A stretch of 64,000 bases of DNA from Pararge aegeria (lineage: Eukaryota; Arthropoda; Insecta; Lepidoptera; Nymphalidae): the NCBI RefSeq assembly GCF_905163445.1, contig NC_053184.1:2108001-2172000 (forward strand), in the 5' to 3' direction. The notes under the pieces were generated by a model, which ran no database searches, was not told the origin of the DNA, and worked only from the letters and a program-made list of their open reading frames with translations. The position numbers and the translations under genes are program-made. Shown here one piece after another: positions 26,701 to 41,700 of the stretch (position 1 is its first letter; each line of letters opens with the position of its first letter).

Positions 26701-29700
26701 TCTTAGGTCTTGGAATAAGGAACCAGATACATACTCGTATATTACCCGGAAAAACATTCGGCTTCCCTTTCGGGACTGACTTCACCCCCGGCGCTAACTA
26801 ATCCGGCTAACTTGTCGAACTTTTGGGGAATCTTAAGCAATGACTTGTTTTGTACGATGTAGGAAAACAAATAGAAGGATTTTTTTTTGCAAAAATTGCA
26901 TTTTTAATGGCAAGTGGCACCTGATGATAAGTGGAAAACCATCGCCTATAAACAGAGCAACATTTCACAGGGCATGCCAGGACCACGTCCTACAACACGC
27001 CGCCCTGTGTCCATTAATTTAAGGCGTAGTGTTAAGCCACATGTGCCTGTAATTACTCCGGCAACCATGCCCTTTAGAACGGAACACAGCATTGCAACTA
27101 TGCTGCTTAGCGGCAGAAATAAGCATGACTTCCACGAACAAGCCTTGTCACAAAAAACTCTACTACTACTTAAACTTGCTTGTACCAGAGAGTTCTCAAC
27201 AATGTCTTCAAAGAAGTCTACCAATCTGCACATGGCCTATATAGTAGACTAAGGCCTAAACTCTTCTCATTCTGAAAGGAGATCCCTGCTCCGGTAATAG
27301 GTCGATTATGAATATGCAAATGTAGGTTGGTTGGTCTGTCCTTCTTTTACATTTAGGTATAACATTAGTAGGGATGTAGGGTTACATAGACGCGAATAGT
27401 ACACGCGGTCGAAGCCGCAAGCAGATATAGTTTAAAACAGTCCAAAAATTGCGCAATTCAATATTACCTATTGACACACATTATCGCCAAATCATATGAT
27501 ATCAGGTTGACGTCGCTGCCAGTGGGGTATCAGCAATATCTTTGATGTGCTCAAAATAAAGTTAAATCAATTGCGCAGTAGTTAAGAATAATAATAATAA
27601 TAATACTCAAGTGATACCTAACTTCTCTGTTTAAAGACAACAAAAAAACTAGTGGTGTTTTCACTACACTAAAATGTTCCATCATTATTATGTGATGTTT
27701 GTAAATGTGTAAATGTTTTCATCATTGTTATGTGATAGGAATCATAAATCAGGCCAATCTGATTTCAAGCATCAAGCATTTCGTTATCGTCCGTTGTCGA
27801 TTAAAATAGTATGTTACTTGTAGGCTGACATATTTACATAGTATTATTTGAGGGACCAAGAAGATGTACGACATAGTGGTTATAAGAAAATTATCGCCCA
27901 TTTACATTACAGCTCTTCGGAGGGCATGCCAGACACATCCGGAAATCATGCCGCCCCGTGTCTATCTTAACACCTATACCTGAGGTGTAGGTGTTAAACC
28001 TTTATATAGCCCACAACAGAAACATCTCTTACGGCACCAGCGGGACGAGCTGGGGTGGTGACAACTGTATTTTGATCTGCCGGCACCACACGGCGCGTTT
28101 AGTCTCATGGGCTTGTAATTACACTGGCAATCACGCCCTTTGGACCGGAACACAGCATTGCAAATGCTTAGCGGCAGAAATAAGCATGGCGGTTGTGCTT
28201 TCCCGGACGATCTTTGTCACAAAAAGCTCAAAAAAATTCTTCTTCCATCATCGATAATCTGTTATTTATTTATAAAGATCCTACTTAATTTATATTATTA
28301 ACCTATTATTTGTCTTAAAAAACCAGAAAAAAACAATTTTTTTGTAAAAAAAATACTTAGTAGGTACGACAAACGACCAAATTTTTCGCAATCCGCAGTC
28401 ATCTTGGATATTTTATTCCTAATATACTCCTAGATTTTGGTAAATAACTTAATGAATGCAAGCTTTCTTAGTTCCCAACTTCCGATCCTCATCTATAGTC
28501 CTCGAGTTTTCAACTAGATTTGTCCAATTCTATCGTATGACTTTTATAATTCTGATATTGACGCTCTTTTATTATGGCAATAGATAACTTGTTTCTAACT
28601 AGCCAATTATTTCACACTACTTAAGATGTTAAGAAAAAATTGGAACTCGGTATTTCCATCATCTGACCAAGTCAGCTGTGCAATTTAATCATCGATATTC
28701 GCTCTACAATTCTGATATTATAATAATGTGATAAAATAATCAAGAACAACTGGGGTCCCGATAACATTCAACTCTTATCCAGTGCCCTACTTCCCAGGTC
28801 TGCGTTTGGTGGAACAGTAAATAAAATTAATACAGTTGGATATCAAGTTTTCATATGCAATATAATTAAGTTAAGTATGACATATTATATAGAACGTGTA
28901 AATGAAAACCGAAATTTTACTTCAAAGGTTCAAGAATTACATTATGTACCGTCTCTCGAGACTTATCTGTGAAACCAATACAATAGTTTTACTAAAAGAA
29001 ATTAGATTCAGCCTTCATCACATGCAAAAGTAAAATCAAGTGACTCCTGTCACTTTATTAGGTACGCGTCGCGTAGCGTAGGTACTATGCGCGTGTCGGT
29101 ATTTTATATTCAATAGGGTTGCCATAAGTAAACACTTAAAATGTTTTGAATTAGTTTGTATGGAAAAATAAGTATGCTTCTTTCAATTTAATATTTTTAC
29201 AGGGTTCCTACAGTATTTTGTAATTTCGTTTCACGTTGTATACGCTGTTTATGGAAAATATCATAACTAATTATTAACGCCCAGAATCTGGCTTAACTGA
29301 TATACACAGAATTAATATTCATTCCGTGTTCGGTTGCTCTAATATGATTTATTCATAGTTTTTACGAATTCTTAATTTGTGGTACATTTGTCCAATTTTA
29401 TGTATTCCTAGTACTTTTATTCCATATCCATTATTTAACATCGCTAATCCCAGCCTGTTTATGTCTCACTAATATTATTAGTGGTGGTTACCCAGTCGGT
29501 AGGAGCTACTCTTTCGGGGGGCCAAATCCCAGCACACACCAGTAACTTTTCAAAGTTATGAAATAAAATTCATTTTCATTTCATTTCATTTCAAAGTTAT
29601 GTGCGTTTTAAGCAATAAAAAAATCACAAGCTTCAACGGTGAAGGAAAACATCGTGAGGATACCTGCATGCGTAAAGATTTCTCCATAATGTTCTCAAAG

Positions 29701-32700
29701 GAGAGTGAGTCCATCAATCCGCACTGGGCCAGCGTGGTGGACTACGGCCTTTACTCCTTTTGATTGTGGGAGGAGACCCGTGCCTTGTCATGCCGGTAAT
29801 GGGTTGATTTGATGATGACGAATGTCCCACTGCTGGGATAACAGGGAACAAAGGGATTCACCACGCTTCTCATTACTTCAAAATAATTATAACAGGTTGG
29901 AGCTGGCACTAAAAAAAAACCGTATATATACGTGCACGCGATAGAAGTCATATTTCTTTGGCGTAACAGAATAAAAATCTTTTCAAAAATTTTATCTTTC
30001 GCCTTATTCTGCGTTTGTAGAAAAACTACTTTAACAATAGCAAAAGGTATTTAATACATTGAAAGATTTATTAAAATGCACTATCTATTTATTTCATTAT
30101 CGGAAAACCAAGTTTCATCATTAAAATTTGAGATTTTTGTTTGTAAAATTGAATCAATTAAATCACCGGAATGAGCCCGCAGACTTTGACAATTCAAAGT
30201 GTACAGTGTCAAAACTTTTACTGAAAAACAAAGTTGTTGACTATAGCTAACTTCAGGGTGTCGGTTTTTCGTGATGGTATTCGCGCGCATCGTAAAAAAT
30301 TACTCTTATCCTTTTTCCCTAACGCGCCAAAAGAAGTATAATTTCAAAATTGACAGAAAAACCCAATACTCGCTAATTCCGGGTTAAGATAAACATTATT
30401 TCCAAAAGGACACAGCAGAAGTTGTTGACACTATCTGCGGATTAACCGATACAGACCGAATGCCAATAAACTTTCAATTAATACAGATAAGATTTATTTT
30501 TGAATGTCAACATTGTTACCAAGTTGTATCGCCGTTTGGACTTCGTTCGGGCTCTTTTGATACGATAGCTTTAGGCGACATGTAATCAATTCTATTTCTA
30601 TTGTTCTAGCTCAATTAATTGCATATAACTCAGGTATTAGGTATTTAATATACATACTTTAATTGGATCACTGAAATAACATGAACTCGTTTCTCTATTA
30701 AGTTGTATTATGTCAGAAAACAATTGTCTGAGGAGCAAAAGTACACTATTTTAAATTTTATGTATTTACTTTAAAAAGTTCAAATATCCCTTCAGACATA
30801 TGTATATATACTAGTAATTTTCTCAGTTGGTTTACGCAATTAAGATATAAAGTGATTTAGGATTATATCCACTTGTGTAATTGATTTGAATTTTGGTAAA
30901 TTGAGTAATCCTAATTCCATTGCAATCATATAGTAACCTTGTCTTCTTGCTGCAAGAAGACAGTCTGCAGATTACCCAACCTCTCAATAATTTACAGCCA
31001 ATGTTTACGCCATTGGCATTCTACCTATGCTAAGATGAGCAGACTAAAATATCATCTATTTGGTTATAAGATGGTTTCACGAATGTTGTTATAATTTATC
31101 TACGTAGTAATCAACATTATGGCTTATTTGGCTCTAAATCTGGCAATAATTTTTGAAATACAAATTATTAAGATACAAACTTTTGAAATCAAAGATAAAA
31201 TGGTCCTACAAAAACTGCGCTGCTCAAATTAAATTATAATATTTTTGTCAAAAATAAAGCACTATTGATAGCTTTCTTTATGACATTAATTCTGCATGAT
31301 AATTTCTTATTTTATTTATTTTAGCACACTTGTTTTTTTTATTTTAATACATACTTAAACACTACTCTAACACTAAAATCTGGATCTGGAATATCTGGAC
31401 TGTCCCTAAGGATACTCTAACAGAGGTCCGATAAAGCTGTCTAGAAAGAGCAAGCTCTACTGGCCTCGGTAATGAGGATCCTATACGAAGCTAAGACTTC
31501 GTATTAATATACACTGTCGCGACCATTGTCTCATCTCATTGATGTCGGCATTTCTCACGAGATTCATGGCGTCGAACTACTGCACCTCAGTGACTGAGAG
31601 TTACTTCATCATCAAACTGTTGACATGACCTCTCCGAATGAGAAGGATTTAGGTCATAGTCCACCACGCTGTCGCAGTGCGGATTTCTCACGCCCTTCAA
31701 AACATTATGAAAAACTCTCACTTATTAATTGCTTAAACTAAAAACGAACATAACTTCGAAAAGTAAGTTAGTGCCGGGGTCGATGTCGGCCCCCCGCCAG
31801 GGAAGCCTTAGCCTATTGTTATAGTGGTTAACTAAACGCTGGACGCGAGTGGCACAAAATTGAGAAATTTGGAACTACATAAAATGTCCAACAATAGTCC
31901 ATTTGTTGACATAATGATGATGAACTAAAAACGTGAAATTTTTACAATGATAAGCGATTAAAGATCTAAGCTACTTGTTTATACCTGAAGCCGTGAATAA
32001 CAAAAAGGGCCATGACACTCGGATGGACAGACAGACAACAAAGTGCTCTTATGCTATTTGGTTCAAAATCCTAATAGCTGATAAATTATCGTCAGCTGAA
32101 GGTCGTACGATAAGATTACTTTTAAGTAGATTTGTGGATAATAAGAATCATACGCCATCTTATCTTCAAATGGGGCCCGACAAAGCGGATGCAATTCGTC
32201 CCATTTACTTAGTGCACTTTATTTTTGTAACCTGCCTTTTAAAGAAAGTAATATTTTGGGAGTATCGTAAATTTTTAAAGTAAAGTAAAATTTAGACCAA
32301 GCTAGAACAAGAGGCTTAAACTGTAGAGTTAGTAATTTAGTTTGATTTGTATTTTTTTAAAACCCGTCTCTAATATTATTATATTGTAATAGTTTGTAAA
32401 GTATTTAAAATAAGCAGGCTACAATTTGTTTTTATAAATAAAAACGATAAAATATTTTCGTAAAATAAGACAAAATATATTACAAAATTATCGGAAAATA
32501 TAAATATTGTAACAATACAAAATTTGCGATACGAGACGGCCGATAAGGTACATCGCTTCACTATTTTATGGGGTTTAAGATAAGACGCCAATTCAATGTT
32601 TCAATTGTTGTTCAATATTTAAAACAAAAAAGTAACTTTTAGTCCACGCTATTAGAGTTTCAGCATTCAAATTCGAGCAAGACCATGTCTGGATGCTATA

Positions 32701-35700
32701 TATAAACAAAAAACGCAGATACGCAAATCGGAAATAAATTCATTATGTCTAGTCTTCGAGACCAACACGGCATCGATCAAAGAAAATTATAATCTCAGAA
32801 ATGGGATCAAATCACTTAAGATAACATACCTTCTATCAAGTCGATGGTGCTCATCCCGATGGTCCATTGAAAGCTTGTAGTAAATACGGGCGGCATCTGA
32901 ACGATCATGCGCAGAGTATAGGAACGCGTGCAACTGACGTACGAGTTTCCAGCTTAGCTTCCATAGAGATTTGCTCATCTTTGGCGTGCAGGTCACGAAT
33001 CTAAGGAGAAAAATAACTATTGCTAGCAATCTCATGAAAAATTAGTCATAACGTATTGACTTTAAGACTTAATGCTTGGTGCAAAAAAATTGATAGACTC
33101 ATAGGGCCGTACAAATAAACATGGAATAACGTGGGAAGAGCTATTTCATGTTTTATCACGCTCTGACATTTCTATGGTGATCTCAGTTGGTGCACCACTT
33201 TTCCAACGATATACAACATTTTGTATTAGTCCCATAGTTTACCTATTTTTTTAGCTTCAGGCTTAGAGTCTTTGGCATTATAGGTCCATTATAATTTGTA
33301 ATTTTAAATTTGTATTAATTTGAACTATCTAAATGGATACTAATAATCCTACTTTGTGAATTAGTACAAAGTTACAAACGGCAAGGCTGTTACAAATATA
33401 TCGTGTAATCGGAAATTGGTTTGTTCAATGTTTATGTTACAAAACATATGTATTTACAAACAAAAGGTATAATGATGATGATGTAAAACGTATGCGCAGT
33501 GGCGTGCACTTCGTACATTCACAAAAGCACCGCCTACCCTGAAATAAATATAGTAGGATTTTTGGCACGCCACTGCGTATGCGAAAAGTACATAAAGACC
33601 TGCTAAGTGGGATTTGGACTTTCTAACGAAGGGTGGAATATACATTACATTATAAATAGTACTAGTATTATAAACATCGAGCAAAACAACATTTCTCATA
33701 TCGTTGTACCTTCTTATAGCAGCAAAAGAAATGCACGCTCTGTAAAAATTTCACCTCTATTGCGTTTCAAGAGATACAGCCAGCCCAAAGGCAGGCGTCG
33801 GTTTAAAATGAGCAAGACTATCCGGTAGAATCAATACAAAAACATTTTATAAGTGCTTAAAGTAGACGTGTACTTGTTATAAATGAATTTAGAATTTTAA
33901 AACTATTCAAAAGTAATTTCCAATTTATTGCAAAAGATTACACTAGAAACTGGGTCAGCTAGAGTAGAGTTCAGTACTCTGGTGATTTCAAAATTCATGT
34001 GTTCATTTCAACGTATGTGAATACTATGTAAGACGGCAACATAGAACATTTAATGTTCTATGTTGCCGTCTTACAAGATTTAAATACTTGGTCATTGTGC
34101 TATATTTAATGGTTTTCCTTTGTACGTAATTCTTTTGTTTTTAATAACGGTTCAATTATGATGCATACGAGTTAAAGTGCGTGTTTCGAATATAATTTGG
34201 AAGTCTCGTTTGAGCAGTTGTAATTTATCGTTGTTAACGTATAATTTTCTTGCGAGTAGGTATAACCGGTAAAGTTTCTATGCGATACTTCCGATTTGCC
34301 AAGCGTCCGTTTTCTTAAACGGCCTTAGTTCATTCAAAGAGAGAGTGAATTCTGGTCTCACTAAGATAAAACGTTGGATAGGTTTAGACTTAGTTAACTG
34401 TGGTCAATTGATACAACTAATTTGTCCTTATATCATCATATCAACCCATTACCGGCCCACTACAGGGCACGGGTCTGCTTCCACAATGAGAAAGGGTTAA
34501 GGCCGTAGTCCACCACGCTGGCCCAGTGCGGATTAGTCGACTTCCTCTTTGAGCACATTATGGAAAACTTTCAGGCATTCAGGTTTCCTCAAGACGTTTT
34601 CCTTCACCTTAATGCAAAATACATTTAGTTGCTTGAATCGCACATAGCTCCAAAACGTTACGGGTGCATGCCGAGGACCGAACTATTCCCCGAAGCCACT
34701 AGGCTATCACCGCTACTCAAATAAGGATTACTTTTGCAATAATTTTCGGTTTTTATTTATCGTTGATGTTTTGGTGGGAGTACTCTTAATATCGCATCAA
34801 ATAGTAGCAGTTTGTTTATTCTTCAGTTAATCACCGTTCTATCACTACGATTTAAATCAAATCTACAATGATTTTTAAGAGAAGAACTTATTTGATTGAT
34901 TATTTATCAGTTACTTAATCAAAACTGATTATTCTGATAAATTAATTGATTTTATTCCTATCAGTTTAATATGATGTCACAAATAGGAAATAATAATAGA
35001 TCGGTTGACGATATTTTTAGCTAGCTGCATCTTAGGCGCATCTAGTCACGGGCACGCGAAAACTTGTGATTCAAAATATGCCGTGATGTTTCTTAAGATA
35101 TTGATATACCAATAATAAAAGAAATACAAGCTTTTTTTTATTGGACCTCGCGAGTATGACGCAGCACCCACGCGGTACTCGAAATTATGTTTGAAATAGC
35201 GCTTCGATGTTTAATTATATTATAGACAACCTGCCTGTCGCAGCGTTCAACGCTGTGCTTTCACGTTGGCGGCCCCGGATTCGGTCCCTAACTATTTGCG
35301 ATGTATAATTTCTATAAGTATTTTCTCTGGTCTGGTCTGGTGGGAGACTTCGACAGTGGCTACTTACCACCCTACCGACAAAGACATGCCACTAAGCGAT
35401 TTGGCGTTCCAATGGCAAAATTGTAATGGTAAAGCTATAATGGCCAACTCTGTTTTGGGTTGACATTCTACATCAAATATCCAAATAAGTAAATTCGTCA
35501 CTCATTCCTTCTACAAGACAAAGACCTTCTAAAAAACAAGTAGTTTATAACATATAGACGTACAGACGGACAAGTGAGCAGAAAGTGAATATTAAGCCAT
35601 TGGGATCTTTGGGTACGAAATCCTAAAAAATGTAAATGGATATAAAAACAGGAAATTCTAATACGTCAATTGAAAAGTATATTATGTGATAACAATGACG

Positions 35701-38696
35701 TCAGTTAAAGGAAACGTTATCACATTTGCAGGATTTGGGGTTTACTGCGATATTTATTTGTCGAGGCTACAGGATACGATAGGTTTACAGTCCAGACTCA
35801 CAGTTGAGAGCTTATTTTATAGTTTAATTTAAAACAATGATATAAAATAACTAAGAAGATTTGCAAAGAAAATTCATCCTGCACATAAGCAAAAATGGAA
35901 GTCACAAGTACCATATGAATCCAAAATATCATAAAGCGCTATGTAATATACATAAATATTAAAATAAAACCATGTAGAGAAAGCAATCTGTGGAAATTGT
36001 TATTAAAGTACATGTACATTTAAAGTAAAGCAGTTGGCAATTGTTATAAATCAAAAAGCGAAAATGTTACTAATAAACCAAAGTAAACTAAAGTACTGAC
36101 CGCGAAAAAATGTACAAAAACCAGTAACGTATGAAAAATGATTGTCCTGGGACATCTGACAGAAGCAAAGGAAAAAAGTGCAGTACAATTGCCGTTTTGT
36201 GAACTCATAGATTGCCTCAGTCTCATTATTTAATCATAAACGTTAAATTGGTTAAAATGAATTTAAATGAAGGTTCATCTTCATTTTAACCAATTTAACG
36301 TTCCACTGCTGGATATAAACTCACTAACCTAACCTTGATTCTTCTACGTATTTCATTTCTGATTTGAACATCTAGAGATTTTCCACACTCCATGATCTTC
36401 TGCCGGAGTGTTGATAGTGATACTACGGTCACTATCAACACTCCGCTTTATGCAGGGGACGCTAATCCAGTTTTTGGACTCCAAATCCTCCTTGCTTTTT
36501 GCCCAGATCATTGTAACTTGCGCTTCGCGACTCGTTGAGCTGTCGGTGACCTATGTTTTTTAACGGATCTCATTTCTGATATAATATGATACTCAGTACA
36601 TCACTCGCTTAGAGAATCTATAAAAGCCCGTATTAAGCGACCACATTCGGCCCCATGACTCATATGAGCAAACCATGTTTAGCTTAAGCTAAACTAAGCA
36701 GTGATGCACTGAGTATCCACCACCAAAAAAACCCTAAACAAGTAATAAGCCACCACCAAATAAGGAATACCACCACCACAAAAACGTATGAACACTAACC
36801 TAGTCATGACGTTGTTGTGACGGGCGCACCTCTTCCTACGAACGTGCAAGCTTCCCACCACCGCGTACTGAACCGCGTGCTTCTCTACCTTACCACCGAC
36901 ATAACTAAAAAGGCGATGACATGGTGATTAAGGCGGAACGGTGAAGACCTTTGCTAAACAGGTGCGAGTTTCTGGACAATTATTAAAAATGTTTTAAAAT
37001 TGCTTTTTTGATAAATATTTGAACAATTTTACCACTGCGTGCGTTTTGCTTACAATTTCGACGCGAAATAGAAATCGTGCTTTAATTTAGAGTATCAAGA
37101 AAGAGATGGCATGATAGGACTTTATTAATAAGACTGCTGTTATAACATATAAATATTTATATCATATGTAAGTACTTGTTATGATATAAAAATTGAAGTG
37201 TCGTTTTTTAACCTTGTGTGTTTTTCTGAGATGCAAGACTAATTTTGGAAATAGTAAACCTTTTCAACCCAATTTAGAAATTACATAAATATAAAGATAT
37301 AAAATATGTTCCCAAAATATGCAATTATTTTTGAAATAATACTAACTATCATTAAAATTGTTTCCAATCATGTTTCTATAATAAATTTTAATGAATGAAA
37401 TTAGTTTAAGTACTACATTTAGGAAAAACATTTAGGATACGGGCTTAAGAACCTAAATTTCGAGAACAACCCCAATAACAAATTATTTCGCCAGAATTTC
37501 ACACCTGTTTGGAGGAAAATGGAAAAAAGTGCCAAGTCTGGTTAGGCGTGCAGAAGAAAAATTGATAACAAAATAAATATTAATGATAAAATTTAATTTA
37601 GAAAAGCGTAAAGAAAAAAGGTTACTTAAATTTTATGTGTTACCTTCTCCAGTGAAGATTAACAAACTAAGAAGTGCTCAGTAATAGATTTAACACTCTA
37701 ACGCTAACAGGGAGTACGCAGTCGATAATTTTCCTAATACACTATTAAGGAGTTTAAGGATTTTCAGTTTCAGGATTTGTTTATTCCAATAAGCAACAAC
37801 TTTTACCGTATGTACAGTGAACACTTCACGTCAATCCATCACTTCCTCTGCACACCCTGCTTCATTATCTATATAAATATCAATAAAATTACAACAATAT
37901 CAACATTTTATTATGAAAGCTGTACCTTCTGATTCATATAATAGCTTTATGAAAAGTCCCGATGATTAAAGTATTGCGTGTTTTGATAACGAAGCGGTAT
38001 CGGTGTGTTTATTGATTTTCTCTGAGAAGGAAGCCTTGACAGAGTCTGAAGTAGAATTGATAAAAATGAAGAGATGAGGATTCCGATTTTGATTTAAGTA
38101 AGACAAAACTCACGAAAATAAATGCGGTTTGGAACAGTCAGTTTGGGAATATGAGATAGGGAATACATCGGCCGCGATGGAGAGAATTCTTCAAAGCTAA
38201 AGTATCGGAGCAAGAAATGAAACGGCTTGCAGAACTTAATATTAAGAGCGAAGAGTTGAAGCCAGACCATGGGCGGTCAAATAATACAACTTTACAGGAG
38301 ATAGGAGATTACTGTCGTAAGCCAAAAGTGGTTATGCCACTTGAGCACATGCGCTATGCTCGTAATTAATAGTCACCAGAAAGAATCGAAACGGGCCTGC
38401 ACAGCTAGGGACATTTTCTCCGAGCGGAAATAACAGAATGGATTCACCCCCCAGAGATTTATCCAATATCCGAGCAAGGATACCCCGCCTATTCTAGCAG
38501 GAGCATTATACCTATACAATAATAAGTTTCGTGAACAAGTATAATGGTTGCGCATTATTGAACTGACCTCTAACATTCACTTAGTCGATCATGAGGCGAC
38601 TTTGTCCGGGAATAATTAACATTGTTGGATCATCGTTAGAGGGTGAAGGGAGTTGTCCATTTATCAAGACAACAAAACAGCTAATTAAGGTTACGG

Positions 38697-38728
<32 letters not shown>

Positions 38729-41700
38729 TATCATCATTATCAGACCATCACCGACCCACTACAGAGCACGGGTCTTCTTTCATACTGAGGAGAGTTTAGG
38801 CCGTAGTCCAGCATTCTGTCCAAGTGCGGATTGGTAGACTTAACACATTTTTGAGAACGTTATGGAGAACTCTCAAGCATGCAAGTTTCCTCCCGATTCT
38901 TTACTTAACCGCTAAAGCGGTGAATATTAAACGCACATAAATCTGATAAGTTAGAGGATCAAACAGGGTTGGAGGATCTGCCGTACTAAGTTAAGGATAT
39001 GATATACTAACCGACCGATCGTATGTAAAAAAATAACGACCAAGTTGGAGTTATGCACTGAATCGTGTAAAGCGTATTCCGTATTTCCAGAACTATGGAA
39101 TACCATTTTTGTGCGAAACCTTAAAAAAACTTAAACCTTTAGAATTTTATAATTTTGAAGGTCGTTTTTTTTAGAAACAATGTCCGAGAATCCATAATTT
39201 ACTTACGATTTACATCATTTCATAAACTGCATACCGTGACACAATTTTTGATAAAAAACAACAAATAAAAAGAATAAAGTTAGTCATTAAGTTTGTGTAA
39301 CGCTAGCAAACTGAACAATAGCTGACATAACAGCTTTGGAAATAACGCTCCAGATTATGAATTATGATGTATGTACCAACATATTATTATTTTGATGCTA
39401 CTTTAACGACTGACGAAATAGTTTGCGTTATCGTACGAAATTCAACATTATTTTCGTAATTTTACTCAAATCTAGCACAGAATAGTTACATATTACGTTT
39501 AAGTTAAGAGTGGAATTAGAATTACCAAGTGAATAGTAAATAAATACTATTAAATAAAAAGAAGTCCGTTTTCAACAAAGATATTATAATTATGGTCAAT
39601 ACGTATAAAACAGTAAGAAAAGAAAATGAACAAAATTTAGAGCTTGTTACTTGTAAGTAATTAGCAATTGAGAAAATGAACACAGATGTCGGGCTGCGTA
39701 GTGAAACTGGACTTGGACGGACGCACTTTTTGCTCGTTCAAATGTTAATTTTAATGCGCAAAAGCTCATGTTAGAGTAGGTACATAAATAAACTTGAATG
39801 ATATGCGTGCTTACAATACTGGGCTAAGGGGTCCAGAAAACAACTATTAATAGTGGACAATAAATTTATACGTGTGTAAACAAACATACGCGCTATCAAT
39901 ATTTATTGGCGATTCATTAATTATCACGGTTGGAGTAAACAATTACTACTTACTGGGCAATCTAAGTACGCCTGCACTTACAGAGCGGAGGGGTTAATAT
40001 AAAACTAACACGCATTTCTAATTTTTCAATATTCAAGTTCCATTGAAAAATATTAGAACAACATAATTGTGGAAAAAAGCCAAATTTGGTAGAAGTTTTT
40101 AAGTCATACAATAATCACAGCTTTCTTTAGTTACTCAAACAGATGAAGTTATTAAAAAATCTTTATTCATATATGCCTATCACAGGCACTTTTGATGCGT
40201 TCATACGTATATGTTTTCATATTGATGATGATAACCACAATAGGCATAATGACAGTAACAAAGAATCGCTAAAATATTATATTTATCTAATGATACTTAT
40301 ATATATAGTTCTGGTATATTGAAAACGGATTTTTATATTCGAATTGATATTGGTATTTATTTTCAATAAATACAACTGCAAAATCTAGCGATCCGCCATG
40401 ACAGGTAAAACGCAAAATTCAGTTCAAATTAGGACTTACTAAAGCTCTTTAGATCTCTTTAATCTGTAATTTGTCTACGAGTACGAGTGAAATTATACGA
40501 TGTAACGAAATGCGCGCGCACATGGTTACACGATTTTATAAGGATGAAGGTACTTGCGATATCGAGTGAGAGGGGAATACATCGTCCGCCAGCTCACTTT
40601 TTACGATGCGCGTGCACACCGTCACAAAAAACCGACACTCGGAAGTTAGCTATAGTCGACATTTTAGTTTTTCAAAAAAAGATTTGACAGTGACAGGTAG
40701 ACAGTCAAAGTCTGAGGGCTCATTCTGGTGATTTAATTGTACAAAATCTCAAAATTTTAATGTTCAGTGAAACTTGTTCGTCCGATAATGACCAACATGT
40801 CAAGCACTAAACAATGCTAAATAATAAAACTTTCAATGTATTAAATACCTTTTTTTTATTTTGTCGTTTTCCCTACAATCGTAGAATAAGGGTAGGATAA
40901 AATTTTTGATAATATTTTTATCTTGTTACGCCAAAGATCTCTAACTCTAACGCGTGTACATAAGTACACACACGTTTTTTTTTTTTTTTTAATATAATTT
41001 GCAATTTATATCAACAAGACGTTCAATTGCTGCAAAAATAAGATATTTTTTGGATATAGTAGACATTTCCGAACATCATACCGACAAGTTTTTCAAAATT
41101 ATTCGTCATGCCTATTTTTAACTTATACTTCGATTTGCAAAAAAACTTTCTTCGGCTGCTATAAGATATTTTAATGTCACTGAACATGTGCCTAGTTCTG
41201 TTGTTGCCTAGACGAGGAGTGAGTCATTGAGTGATAAAAATATTGATCCTTTAGCTCTTGAGATAAATACCTCAAGAGCTAAAGGAGCACACAACTGCGA
41301 CCACTTAGTTTAAATACATTTTGAGGTTCGGTAGGACAACAGTAGCTTGAAAAAGTCCTTATATTATAAAACAAGGCCGCGTCGCCTTTTCCTTTCCGTG
41401 CTTGGCTTAACACACTCCCATTCCTGAAGTGCAGAGTTGCGTAGAGCGTTTGAAATCAATACTAAAAAGATTATTGTTTAATCTTTCATACAACTATGCC
41501 TAATTTAAATATTATCTTTTGATTATATTTAAATGGGTAGATAGCGATACTTGAAAATGTAGATTTGCAACAAAATTTGTGATAACCAAACGCGGAAATA
41601 TATCTTACACTATGAAGAGAGGTGACCTCCATAAACGCAATTCCTTCCTTGTACAACAAACAAGTTTTGTAAAACTCTATGGTTGAATGTATCTAAAGAA

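Larger units (their letters stand above)
19313..32829 (-). other. brummer intron 7 (13.5 kb, repeat-rich)
   Basis: No host exon supported. Contents from left: SINE A, AT-rich minisatellite, LINE D tail, SINE B, Helitron-like repeat, the 1,122-bp transposon, a second SINE B, palindromic MITE, a nested retroposon, a 26.06-26.50-kb inverted-repeat element, family E fragments, family C copies and a LINE-derived fragment at about 29930-30310. Stretches about 21000-21640 (two 'aagatggccgcaac'/'aaaatggcggatt' blocks) and 28260-29480 have no firm identity. Confidence 0.6.

Noticed and set aside
27040..27252. 112-codon plus-strand and 95-codon minus-strand frames
   Set aside because: Both overlie a dispersed repeat seen again near 28137-28185; no protein signature.
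31975..32283. 102-codon plus-strand frame in brummer intron 7
   Set aside because: No splice context, no recognisable motif and AT-rich codon content; judged chance.
38698..38745. Possible His-rich peptide from the (ATC)n run
   Set aside because: The run is a microsatellite at the end of a family C repeat, in an intron.
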